Shown here: piece by piece, positions 48,825 through 58,682 of the stretch
Layout: every line of letters begins with the position of its first letter
Numbering within the stretch: position 1 is the stretch's first letter
Origin: Physcomitrium patens
Lineage: Eukaryota > Streptophyta > Bryopsida > Funariales > Funariaceae
Assembly (NCBI RefSeq): GCF_000002425.4
Contig: NC_037275.1
Location: forward strand, 8,888,450 to 8,952,449
Length of the DNA: 64,000 nt
Direction: 5' to 3'
Program-made: the position numbers and the translations under genes
The notes under the pieces: generated by a model
Seen by the model: only the letters and a program-made list of their open reading frames with translations
Database searches by the model: none
Told to the model about the DNA's origin: nothing

Positions 48825-48836
48825 TTGACAAGAGTG
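48825..48836 (+). promoter_or_regulatory. Putative self-complementary primer binding site of element A
   Basis: TTGACAAGAGTG begins two bases after the LTR end. There is no TGG-starting tRNA complement here. It pairs perfectly over 12 bases with the predicted RNA 5' end, as in Tf1-type self-priming elements. Confidence 0.55.
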
Positions 48837-49034
48837 CACTTACAATATCACAGCTTTGTTTTTCTTGAGTAAGAGTGGATTACCCCTTTCTCTTGATAAG
48901 ACATAAGCATATTAGAAGTTTGCGGATTACCCACTTCTAAACTGATATTGTTCTTAGTATCTCTTTATTATCAAGTCTTTTCTTTTTCTTTTGTCCTGAG
49001 CAATATCAAACAAATTTTTCTTCTTAGTATCATT

Positions 49035-50039
49035 ATGGCAGAGCTTGTTGAAATGAAGAGTGCAATGGCACAAATGTAAGAACAATTGAGGGAGTTAATG
49101 CTTGCGATGCATCAACTCAATTCACCAACACAGGAAAGAACAAGAATAGCAGAAAGTGGAGATATAGAGATGATCGGAGCTGCTTCAACATCTACAACAA
49201 ATCACGTTCCTTCTCCAATTATACAACACCCTATAAGCACTAGAGAACCAAGAATTACCTTACCTGAGAAATTTGATGGTACGAGATCAAAGTTTTGAGG
49301 GTTCATCAATCAAGTACAATTGGCAATTGAACTTCAACCGCAAAGCTATTCAACTCCAGGATCACAAGTCAGGTTTATTGGCACTCTACTTTCTGGTTCT
49401 GCATTATCATAGTTTTCGTCTTTTCTTGAACAATGAAATCCAATATTGGAGAATTTGGAAGCTTTTTTGGTGGAGTTTAGATCTATGTATGGTGAATACG
49501 ATGCAACTCGTATTGCAACAAATAAGATTCGAATTCTGCGACAAGGAAATCGCTCAGTAACAGTATATGCTTCACAATTTCGACAACTTGCAATTGACAT
49601 CAAGTGGGATGATGCTGCACTCATCAGTCAATTTCTTTATGGATTGCAATACGAAGTAAAGAAATTGATGCTCAACTTACCTAATCCTCAAACTTTGAGT
49701 CAAGCAATCGATTTTGCGATAAAATGTGATAATCGACTTTTTGAATTTCGATCCGAGAATCATTCATGGGAACCTCAACGTTATTACTCAATGGCAACAT
49801 CAACATCTTTGCCAAACGTACATTCAGAAGTAGAAGACATGCAAATTGACGCGGTACGTTTTAAACCCCTAACTGAGCAAGAAAAGATTCGCCGTCGTCA
49901 AGAAGGATTATGTTTATATTGCGGAGAACCTAAGCACACTGGTCAACATTGTCCAAAGAAACGACGCAACTATAAAATGAGGGGTACGATGGTCAAAGAA
50001 GACAACATGTCGGAAAACGGATTCGTCCAGCTACAATAG
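49035..50039 (+). pseudogene. gag: gag of element A, interrupted by four stop codons
   Basis: The frame from ATG 49035 to the stop at 50037-50039 encodes a nucleocapsid-type Gag. It ends with a CCHC zinc knuckle (CLYCGEPKHTGQHC, about 49910-49951), which binds element RNA in the virus-like particle. Four premature stops lie in frame at 49077-49079, 49296-49298, 49410-49412 and 49434-49436; there is no frameshift within gag. The first three are explainable as C:G to T:A transitions. pol follows at 50045 in the -1 frame, with an open overlap from about 49990. In relatives gag and pol are often one frame, so this could be a frameshift signal or a 1-nt indel. Confidence 0.85.
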
Positions 50040-50044
50040 GGACC

Positions 50045-53000
50045 GTGCAGCTGGAACCTTGTACAATTCCTAATGAAGGTCCTATCTTCTCGTCAGAACC
50101 CTCTCCTTGTTTTATAATAGACTTATATTTAGGACCTAAGAATTACAAAGCCTTTGCTTTATTAGATTCGGGAGCCTCAGCATGTTTTTTAGATGAACAA
50201 TTTGTTAAAAGTTGTAAAATATCCTTTGTACAGAAACCTAAACCAGTACATGTAGAAGTCATAGATGGTCGTCCCTTGTCTTCTGGAGATGTCACTCATG
50301 AAACTCATCCTATAAAAGTAACAATAGACGGTCATGATAGCTACATAGCTTTTAACATAATTAAATCCCCGTCCAATCTAGTTATTTTAGGTTTATCATG
50401 GCTAGAAAAATATAACCCTCGAATAGATTGGAATTCGCATAAACTTGACTTTTCCCAAAGCGTTATTAATAATTCTACCAACCAAGTAAAAAATTATAAG
50501 TCTAGTACAGTAAAACCCGTACTGATAGGTGCAAAAGCATTTATACACGCAGCAAAAGAAGGATCAACTTTTGCTATTTATGCTGCACCTATTTCTGAAA
50601 ACGTAAAGACTTCAATTGGCATTCCAAGTCAATATCACGAGTATCAAGACGTTTTTGAAAAAAAGAATGCAGATATTCTTCCTAAGCATCGCCCATATGA
50701 TTGTTCTATCGACCTCAAGGAAGGAACTCAGCCACCATTTGGACCAATTTACAATTTATCGCAAGATGAGATGGCTGAACTCGAGACATATATTGAGAAG
50801 AATTTAGCAAAGAATTTCATACGCCATTCAAAATCTCCAGCAGGAGCTCCAATTCTATTCGTAAAGAAAAAAGATGGATCTTTACGAATGTGTGTTGATT
50901 ATCGAAGACTCAACAAGATCACAATCAAGAACAGGTATCCATTACCTTTGATATCAGGACTCCTTGATCAGTTGAATCAAGCTAAGATCTATACAAAAAT
51001 AGATCTAAGAGGAGCATATAATCTAGTACGGATCAAAGAAGGAGATGAATGGAAGACTGCCTTTCGAACCAGGTATGGACATTTCGAATATAATGTCATG
51101 CCCTTTGGACTCACGAATGCACCAGCTGCTTTTCAACATCTCATGAATGATGTATTTCGTGAATTCTTAGACAATTTTGTAGTCTGCTATCTAGACGATA
51201 TCCTGATCTATTCTAAGAACGTCGAAGAACATGAAATATATGTTCGTCAAGTATTACAAAAACTTAGAGTTGCAGGATTGTACGCCAAGATGGAAAAGTG
51301 TGTATTTCACACTACTCAAGTTGACTTTTTAGGATACATCATTTCAAATGATGGTCTCATGATGGATTCTAAGAAAGTCCAAACAATCATGGATTGGAAG
51401 ATTCCAAGGACAGTAAGAGATGTCCAATGTTTCTTGGGATTTGCCAATTACTATTGGATCTTCATCAAAGATTTCTCACGAGTTGCAGCTCCACTTACAC
51501 GCTTGACTAGTAAAGATAAATTCCAATGGAATCAAGAAGCGGAAGCAGCATTTGAAGCCTTGAAGACATCGTTTGTCTCTGCACCAGTCTTATATCGTGT
51601 TGACTTTTCCAAGGCATTTTTTATGGAAATAGATGCATCAGATTTTGCCTTGGGTGCAGTTTTATCACAAATGGGATCAGATGACAAACTTCATCCGATA
51701 GCTTTTCATTCAAGAAAATTCTCAGCAGCCGAGATCAATTATGAGATCCACGATAAAGAACTTCTTGCGATCGTGGATTCCTTTCAAGCATGGCGTCATT
51801 ATCTAGAAGGCGCTTCTAGTCCAGTCACTGTGTATACAGATCACAAGAACCTCGAGTATTTCATGTCAGCATGCGTGTTGAATCGTCGTCAAGCTCGTTG
51901 GAGTATGTCTTTGTCAAGATTCGAGTTCATTATCACTTATCGGCCAGGAAAACAACAAGGTTTGTCCGATGCATTGTCTAGACGTTTTTATTTTGTACCA
52001 AAAGAAGGAGATGCAGCTTTTGAGCAACAAAGAATGGTCCTCTTGAAATCGGAGCAATTTCATCTCCGAGCAATGAAATCAACATTGAGTGTTGATTCAA
52101 CTTTTCTCAAGCAAATCCAGTCCAGTATGTCCTTAGATCCTCTTGTTTATGATATTGAGAATAATTCTTCCAAGTCTCATGATTCTTCTAAGTTCGAGTT
52201 CAAGAATAATCTATTATATTTTGAAGGACGCCTATATGTTCCAGAAGGAGAAGCACGTTTACGTGTTCTTCAAGCATGTCATGTCTTTCCAACAGCAGGG
52301 CACTTTGGATATAATAAGACTTTGGAACTCATATCAAGAGATTTTTGGTGGCCACAAATGTGGAAGTCAGTCAAAGACTTTGTACAATCATGTGATATTT
52401 GTTCAAGATCAAAAATTCCTCGTCATCGACCTTACGGACTTTTTCAGCCATTACCTATACCAGAACGACCATGGTCTTCTGTTTCTATGGATTTCATCAC
52501 AGATCTTCCAAGCTCAAGATCTTATGATTCTATATTTGTGATAGTAGATCGTTTCACCAAGATGGCACATTTTGTGCCATGTATAAAATCTATCACAGGT
52601 GAAGAAACAGCTAAGCTTTTCATTGATAATATCTATCGCTATCATGGATTATCTAAAGATATCATATCAGATAGGGGAACTCAATTTGTGTCAAGATTTT
52701 GGAGGACCCTTTTCAAGATTTTAAAAGTGGACATAAAGCTATCTTCGGCTTTCCATCCTCAAACTGATGGACAAACAGAGCGCGTAAACTAAGTCTTCGA
52801 GCAATATTTAAGGTGTACTATCAACTACCAATAAGATGATTGGACAATCCTTTTGCCATTGGCAGAGTTTGCTTATAATAATACGGTACATTCTTCCACG
52901 CAACAAACACCTTTCTTTGCCAATTATGGCTATCATCCACGACTTGATACTTTTGATTTTTCAAAAGTTGATAATCCTGCAACAGAAGATATGGCAAATC

Positions 53001-53534
53001 GGTTGTCAAAGTTACATGCAATAATGAAGACGCAATTGAAGGAAGCTCAAGAACGACAAAAGATAAACGCAGATCTTTATCGTAAAGAGCAACCAGAAAT
53101 CAACGTGGGTGATAAGGTATGGCTACTTCGTCGCAATATCAAGACTACTCGACCTTGTGACAAGTTGGACTATCGTAGGCTTGGCCCCTTTTTCAGTTTC
53201 TGAACAGATCAACCCAGTTGCATATCGGTTACATCTACCGGAGTCAATGAAGATCCATCCTGTATTCTACGTGTCTCTTCTTGAACCATATAAGACAGTG
53301 GATATACAAGGAAGAAGACAAATGCCACCGCCTCCTATAGAAGTAGATAATAATGAAGAATTTGAGGTGGAAGAGATATTAGACTCAAGGCGGCGCCAAA
53401 ATAAGCTGGAATATCTTGTTCATTGGCGCGGATATGATATTAGTGAATGCACATGGGAGCCATCTAGGAATCTAGCAAATGCATCAGCTAAAGTCAAAGT
53501 TTTTCATCAACGACATCCATCAAAATCAAGATGA
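50045..53534 (+). pseudogene. pol: pol of element A: protease, RT, RNase H, integrase, chromodomain; one stop and one frameshift
   Basis: Residues are counted from 50045. Aspartic protease DSGA at 41-44. RT from about 260 with the YLDD active site near 382. RNase H with IDASDF near 528 and TDHKNLEYF further on. Integrase with its His/Cys zinc domain near 740-780, then MDFITDLP and SDRGTQFVSRFW catalytic blocks. A C-terminal chromodomain follows (about 53360-53530, EYLVHWRGYD and CTWEP). A TAA at 52790-52792 ends the first 915-residue frame. The same frame resumes to 53203, where an extra T in a T run near 53190 shifts it. The chromodomain then reads on to the stop at 53534. A chromodomain usually steers integration to particular histone marks. 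Product activity is doubtful as it stands. Confidence 0.92.
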
Positions 53535-53628
53535 AAATCTCTCTTATAAAAGAGACAAGATTGAGGCAAGATAACATTCAATTTCTTATCCTTGTTTGTA
53601 ACTTCTTTGCATTTGTGACGCTAATTAG

Positions 53629-54051
53629 ATGGAGAGCCAACAACCAGCGGATTCAACTCAAGAACCTTCGTTTGCTGACCTGCCGGACGAGACATTACAT
53701 TTGTCACAACCTTCAAGACGACGTAATCGAGATGAAGATCTTCAAGAACGACATGTTTTTCCTCGAATAGATGGTGAGATACAACGCATTTGGTATCACG
53801 ATTTGGGAAGGGACTCTCGATGTTTGGTGATTTTGCTAGAGGTAGGAACAACTCCTGATGGTGTTCCAAATATTCTATTCGAAGGGAGTTATGAAGGCCT
53901 CAACAATGATCTAATAACTGGGTGGTCTTCCCGCCCTCATATGGGACACTACCGATGGTTGAGAGGCCCTATCAATCATCTTCGAAGAGAACAGAGATCA
54001 GAGTATGTGGCGAATACAATTCGTCGCATCATAGATTTCCTCAACATATGA
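53629..54051 (+). CDS. Extra ORF (ORF3) of element A, intact, function unknown
   Basis: 140 residues, starting 95 nt after the pol stop and ending about 40 nt before the 3' LTR, in the sense direction. The N terminus is acidic/Ser-rich (M-E-S-Q), then comes a basic patch LSQPSRRRNRDED. The middle has LVILLE and DGVPNILFEGSY. The C-terminal block has GHYRWLRGPINHLRREQ and an amphipathic helix to the end (about 110-140). There is no signal peptide, membrane segment or Cys cluster, so an envelope protein is unlikely. I recognise no family. Homologous frames of identical length sit in B (57654-58076) and H (47647-48069), and a diverged one in K (61202-61555). This argues for a real element-encoded protein. 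A nucleic-acid or host-factor binding role is only a guess. Confidence 0.75.
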   Translation: MESQQPADSTQEPSFADLPDETLHLSQPSRRRNRDEDLQERHVFPRIDGEIQRIWYHDLGRDSRCLVILLEVGTTPDGVPNILFEGSYEGLNNDLITGWSSRPHMGHYRWLRGPINHLRREQRSEYVANTIRRIIDFLNI

Positions 54052-54078
54052 TGACCGCTCCTCGTGGAACTCGTCTCT

Positions 54079-54092
54079 AGAAGGGGGGGTAA
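54079..54092 (+). promoter_or_regulatory. Polypurine tract of element A
   Basis: AGAAGGGGGGG directly before LTR2 is the expected plus-strand primer site. The matching tract of B is at 58104-58114. Confidence 0.85.
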
Positions 54093-54644
54093 TGTCACGG
54101 CCATAATCATGTAAGCTAATAATTACATATAGAAATAGGTAGAAGTAAGTAAAAGTAGATAAAAGTAAGTTAATTCTATAATATTTAATATAAAAGCTTC
54201 CTAGAAACTTTCTAGATGCTGCTTTGACTTCACAGGTGTCTTTAATTGACTTTTTGGATTAGAAACGTGGTCAACAAGTTGGCCATGTGCCACACATGTT
54301 GTTAGCTTGAAGATCAAGCTAACTATGTGGCCCACACGTAGAAAAACCTGCCTTGTAAGTCAAGGCATGTGTTCTACAAAGTCAACACATATTGGAGGTC
54401 CTATAGAACGTCGCCACGTAGCCCCTAATTAGATAGTATATATAGAGACAAGAGTGAAGGCTTCTTCAGTCTTGTCAATTCATTTCTTGCTTCTAGTCCA
54501 GGTTCAAGAGTCTTTAGTTTCTTGTCTTGTGGCAATAGCCATTCCAGTTTCCTTTTCATATACCTACTTGTTTATATTTTGACTTACTATATCGAGATAG
54601 CCTTTTTGTGTATATTTTCCCTCATTGAGTCTTTGTCCTTGACA
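54093..54644 (+). repeat. Central LTR (LTR2) shared by A and B
   Basis: 552 bp, TGTCACGG...TTGACA. It is the most divergent of the three, especially over its last 90 bp. It is followed at once by pol sequence (CATTCCAAG) instead of a primer site. Confidence 0.9.
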
Positions 54645-57559
54645 CATTCCAAGTCAATATCAGGATTATCAAGACGTTTTTGAGAAAAAAAATGCAGATA
54701 TTCTTCCTGAGCATTGCCCATATGATTGTTCTATCGACCTCAAGGAAGGAACTCAGCCACCATTTGGACCAATTTACAGTTTATCAAAAGATGAGTTGGC
54801 TGAACTTAAGACATATATTGACGAGAATTTAGCGAAGAATTTCATATGCCATTCAAAATCTCCAGTAGGAGCTCCAATTCTATTCGTAAAGAAAAAAGAT
54901 GGATCTTTGTGAATGTGTGTTGACTATCGAGGACTCAACAAGATCACAATCAAGAACAGGTATCCATTACCTTTGATATCAAGACTCCTTGACCAGTTGA
55001 ATCAAGCTAAGATTTATACAAAAATAGATCTAAGAGGAGCATATAATCTAGTACGAATCAAGAAAGGAGATGAATGGAAGACTGCGTTTCGAACCAGGTA
55101 CGGATATTTTGAATATAATGTCATGCCTTTTGGACTCACGAATGCACCAGCTGCTTTTCAACATCTCATGAATGATGTATTTCATGAATTCTTAGACAAT
55201 TTTGTAGTCTGCTATCTAGACGATATCCTGATCTATTCTAAGAACGTCGAAGAACATGAAATATATGTTCGTCAAGTATTACAAAAACTTAGAGTTGCAG
55301 GATTGTACGCCAAGATGGAAAAGTGTGTATTTCACACTACTCAAGTTGACTTTTTAGGATACATCATTTCAAATGATGGTCTCATGATGGATTCTAAGAA
55401 AGTCCAAACAATCATGGATTGGAAGATTCCAAGGACAGTAAGAGATGTCCAATGTTTCTTGGGATTTGCCAATTACTATTGGATCTTCATCAAAGATTTC
55501 TCACGAGTTGCAGCTCCACTTACACGCTTGACTAGTAAAGATAAATTCCAATGGAATCAAGAAGCGGAAGCAGCATTTGAAGCCTTGAAGACATCGTTTG
55601 TCTCTGCACCAGTCTTATATCGTGTTGACTTTTCCAAGGCATTTTTTATGGAAATAGATGCATCAGATTTTGCCTTGGGTGCAGTTTTATCACAAATGGG
55701 ATCAGATGACAAACTTCATCCGATAGCTTTTCATTCAAGAAAATTCTCAGCAGCCGAGATCAATTATGAGATCCACGATAAAGAACTTCTTGCGATCGTG
55801 GATTCCTTTCAAGCATGGCGTCATTATCTAGAAGGCGCTTCTAGTCCAGTCACTGTGTATACAGATCACAAGAACCTCGAGTATTTCATGTCAGCATGCG
55901 TGTTGAATCGTCGTCAAGCTCGTTGGAGTATGTCTTTGTCAAGATTCGAGTTCATTATCACTTATCGGCCAGGAAAACAACAAGGTTTGTCCGATGCATT
56001 GTCTAGACGTTTTTATTTTGTACCAAAAGAAGGAGATGCAGCTTTTGAGCAACAAAGAATGGTCCTCTTGAAATCGGAGCAATTTCATCTCCGAGCAATG
56101 AAATCAACATTGAGTGTTGATTCAACTTTTCTCAAGCAAATCCAGTCCAGTATGTCCTTAGATCCTCTTGTTTATGATATTGAGAATAATTCTTCCAAGT
56201 CTCATGATTCTTCTAAGTTCGAGTTCAAGAATAATCTATTATATTTTGAAGGACGCCTATATGTTCCAGAAGGAGAAGCACGTTTACGTGTTCTTCAAGC
56301 ATGTCATGTCTTTCCAACAGCAGGGCACTTTGGATATAATAAGACTTTGGAACTCATATCAAGAGATTTTTGGTGGCCACAAATGTGGAAGTCAGTCAAA
56401 GACTTTGTACAATCATGTGATATTTGTTCAAGATCAAAAATTCCTCGTCATCGACCTTACGGACTTTTTCAGCCATTACCTATACCAGAACGACCATGGT
56501 CTTCTGTTTCTATGGATTTCATCACAGATCTTCCAAGCTCAAGATCTTATGATTCTATATTTGTGATAGTAGATCGTTTCACCAAGATGGCACATTTTGT
56601 GCCATGTATAAAATCTATCACAGGTGAAGAAACAGCTAAGCTTTTCATTAATAATATCTATCGCTATCATGGATTATCTAAAGATATCATATCGGATAGG
56701 GGAACTCAATTTGTGTCGAGATTTTAGAGGAACCTTTTCAAGATTTTAAAAGTGGACATGAAGCTATCTTCGGCTTTCCATCCTCAAATTGATGGACAAA
56801 CAAAGAGTGTATACCAAGTCTTGGAGCAGTATTTAAGGTGTACCATCAACTACCAATAAGATGATTGGACAATCCTTCTGCCATTGGCAGAGTTTACTTA
56901 TAATAATACGGTACATTCTTCCACGCAACAAACACTTTTCTTTGCCAATTATGGCTATCATCCACGACTTGATGCTTTTTATTTTTCCAAAGTTGATAAT
57001 CCTGCAGCAGAAGATATGGCAAATCGGTTGTCAGAGTTACCTGCAATAATGAAGACGCAATTGAAGGAAGCTCAAGAACGACAAAAGATAAATGCAGATG
57101 TATATCGTAAGGAGCAACCACAACTCAACGTGGGTGATAAGGTATGGCTACTTCGTCGTAATATCAAGACCACTCATCTTTGCGACAAGTTGGACTATTG
57201 AAGGCTGAGACCAATTTCTTATTTCTGCACAAATCAATCCAGTTGCATATCGTTTACATCTACCGAAGACAATGAAAATCCATCCAGTATTCCACGTGTC
57301 TCTTCTTGAATCATACAAGACAGTGGACATACCAAGAAGACGACAAGCTCCACCTCCTCCTATAGAAGTGGACAATAATGAAGAGTTTGAAGTAGAAGAA
57401 GTCTTAGATTCAAGGCGGTGCCAAAATAAAATAGAATATCTTGTCCGTTGGTGCGGATATGATATTAGTGAATGCACATGGGAGCCAATGAAGAATCTTG
57501 CAAATGCAGCAAAGGCGGTGGAGGCTTTTCATCGACGACATCCATCAAAATCTAGATGA
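54645..57559 (+). pseudogene. pol: Truncated pol of element B (RT to chromodomain)
   Basis: B starts abruptly at the position equivalent to 50620 of A, so primer site, gag and protease (about 1.8 kb) are deleted. RT, RNase H and integrase follow in one 604-residue frame, 54913-56727. By direct comparison with A, the in-frame stop at 54910-54912 is CGA to TGA and that at 56725-56727 is TGG to TAG. A further frameshift lies near 57200, and the chromodomain is at about 57380-57559. From 55185 to 56649 the sequence is the same as A, by eye, over 1,465 bp. Outside that block the copies differ every few dozen bases. Only copying in trans could mobilise it. Confidence 0.9.
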
Positions 57560-57653
57560 AAACCTTCTTTATAAAAGAAACAACATCTAGGCAAGATAAC
57601 ATTCTACTTTCAATTCTTGTTCGTAGCTTCGTTGTAGTGGTGGCGCTCAGGAG

Positions 57654-58076
57654 ATGGAGAACCAACAACTAACGGATTTAACTGAAGAGCCTTCATTTGC
57701 TGACCTGTGAGATGAGACATTACGATTGTCACAACCTTCAAGACGACGCAATCGAGATGAAGATCTTCAAGAACAACATGTTCTTCCTCGAATACATGGT
57801 GAGATACAATGTGTTTGGTATCACGATTTGGGAAGGGACTCCCGATGTTTGGTGATTTTGCTAGAGGTAGGAACAACTCCTGATGATGTTCCAAATATTC
57901 TATTCGAAGGAAGTTACGAAGGCCTCAACAATGACCAAATAACTGGGTGGTCTTCCCGCCCTGGTATGGGACACTACCGATGGTTGAGAGGCCCTATCAA
58001 TCATCTTCGAAGAGAACAGAGATCAGAGTATGTGGCGAATACAATTCATCGCATCATAGATTTCCTCAACATATGA
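57654..58076 (+). pseudogene. Extra ORF (ORF3) of element B, one in-frame stop
   Basis: Same length and position relative to pol and LTR as in A. A TGA at 57708-57710 (codon 19) is the only break; a downstream Met-less frame of 116 codons continues to the stop at 58076. The GHYRWLRGPINHLRREQ block is unchanged from A. Confidence 0.8.
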
Positions 58077-58117
58077 TGACCGCTCCTCGTGGAACTCGTC
58101 CCTAGAAGGGGGGGTAA

Positions 58118-58677
58118 TGTCATGGCCATAATCATGTAAGCTAATAATTACATATAGAAATAGGTAAAAGTAAGTAAAAGTAGGTAAAAGTAAGTTAATT
58201 CTATAATATTTAATATAGAAGCTTCTTAGAAATTTTTTAGACGCTGCTTTGACTTCACAGGTGTCTTTAATTGACTTTTTGGATTAGAAACGTGGTCAAC
58301 AAGTTGGCCATGTGCCACACATGTTGTTAGCTTGAAGATCAAGCTAACTATGTGGCCCACATGTAGAAAAACTTGCCTTGTAAGTCAAAGCATGTACCCT
58401 ACAAAGTCAACACATATTGGAGGTCCTATAGAACGTCACCACGTAGCCCCTAGTTAGAGAGTATATATAGAGACAAGAGTAACGGCTTCTTCACTCTTGT
58501 CAACTCTTTTCTTGCTTCTAGTCTGTTTCAAGGGTCTCTGGTTTTCTTATCTTTTGGCAATAGCCATTCTTGTTTCTCATTCAATATATATACTTGTTTA
58601 TATATATTTTGTTACCTCTCTTTGAGTGAATGCTCACTTGTTTGAATTATTTTTTCATCGAGTTCTTGTCCTTGACA
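58118..58677 (+). repeat. 3' LTR of the array (LTR3)
   Basis: 560 bp, TGTCATGG...TTGACA, preceded by AGAAGGGGGGG (58104-58114) and followed by the ATATC target duplicate. It is very similar to LTR1. Confidence 0.9.
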
Positions 58678-58682
58678 ATATC

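Larger units (their letters stand above)
48263..58677 (+). mobile_element. Tandem chromovirus array LTR-A-LTR-B-LTR, plus strand
   Basis: Three LTRs (48263-48822, 54093-54644 and 58118-58677) enclose two internal regions. A is near full length (48823-54092); B lacks primer site, gag and protease (54645-58117). The outer ends are flanked by ATATC on both sides (48258-48262 and 58678-58682), so the whole 10.4 kb behaves as one insertion into element H. The likely route is one insertion followed by unequal LTR-LTR recombination. The pol order protease, RT, RNase H, integrase, chromodomain identifies a Ty3/gypsy chromovirus. Confidence 0.9.

Noticed and set aside
52143..52541. 132-codon frame identical to 56168-56566
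   Set aside because: It is an alternative frame inside pol of A and B. It is identical only because the underlying block is identical, and it has no coding character of its own.
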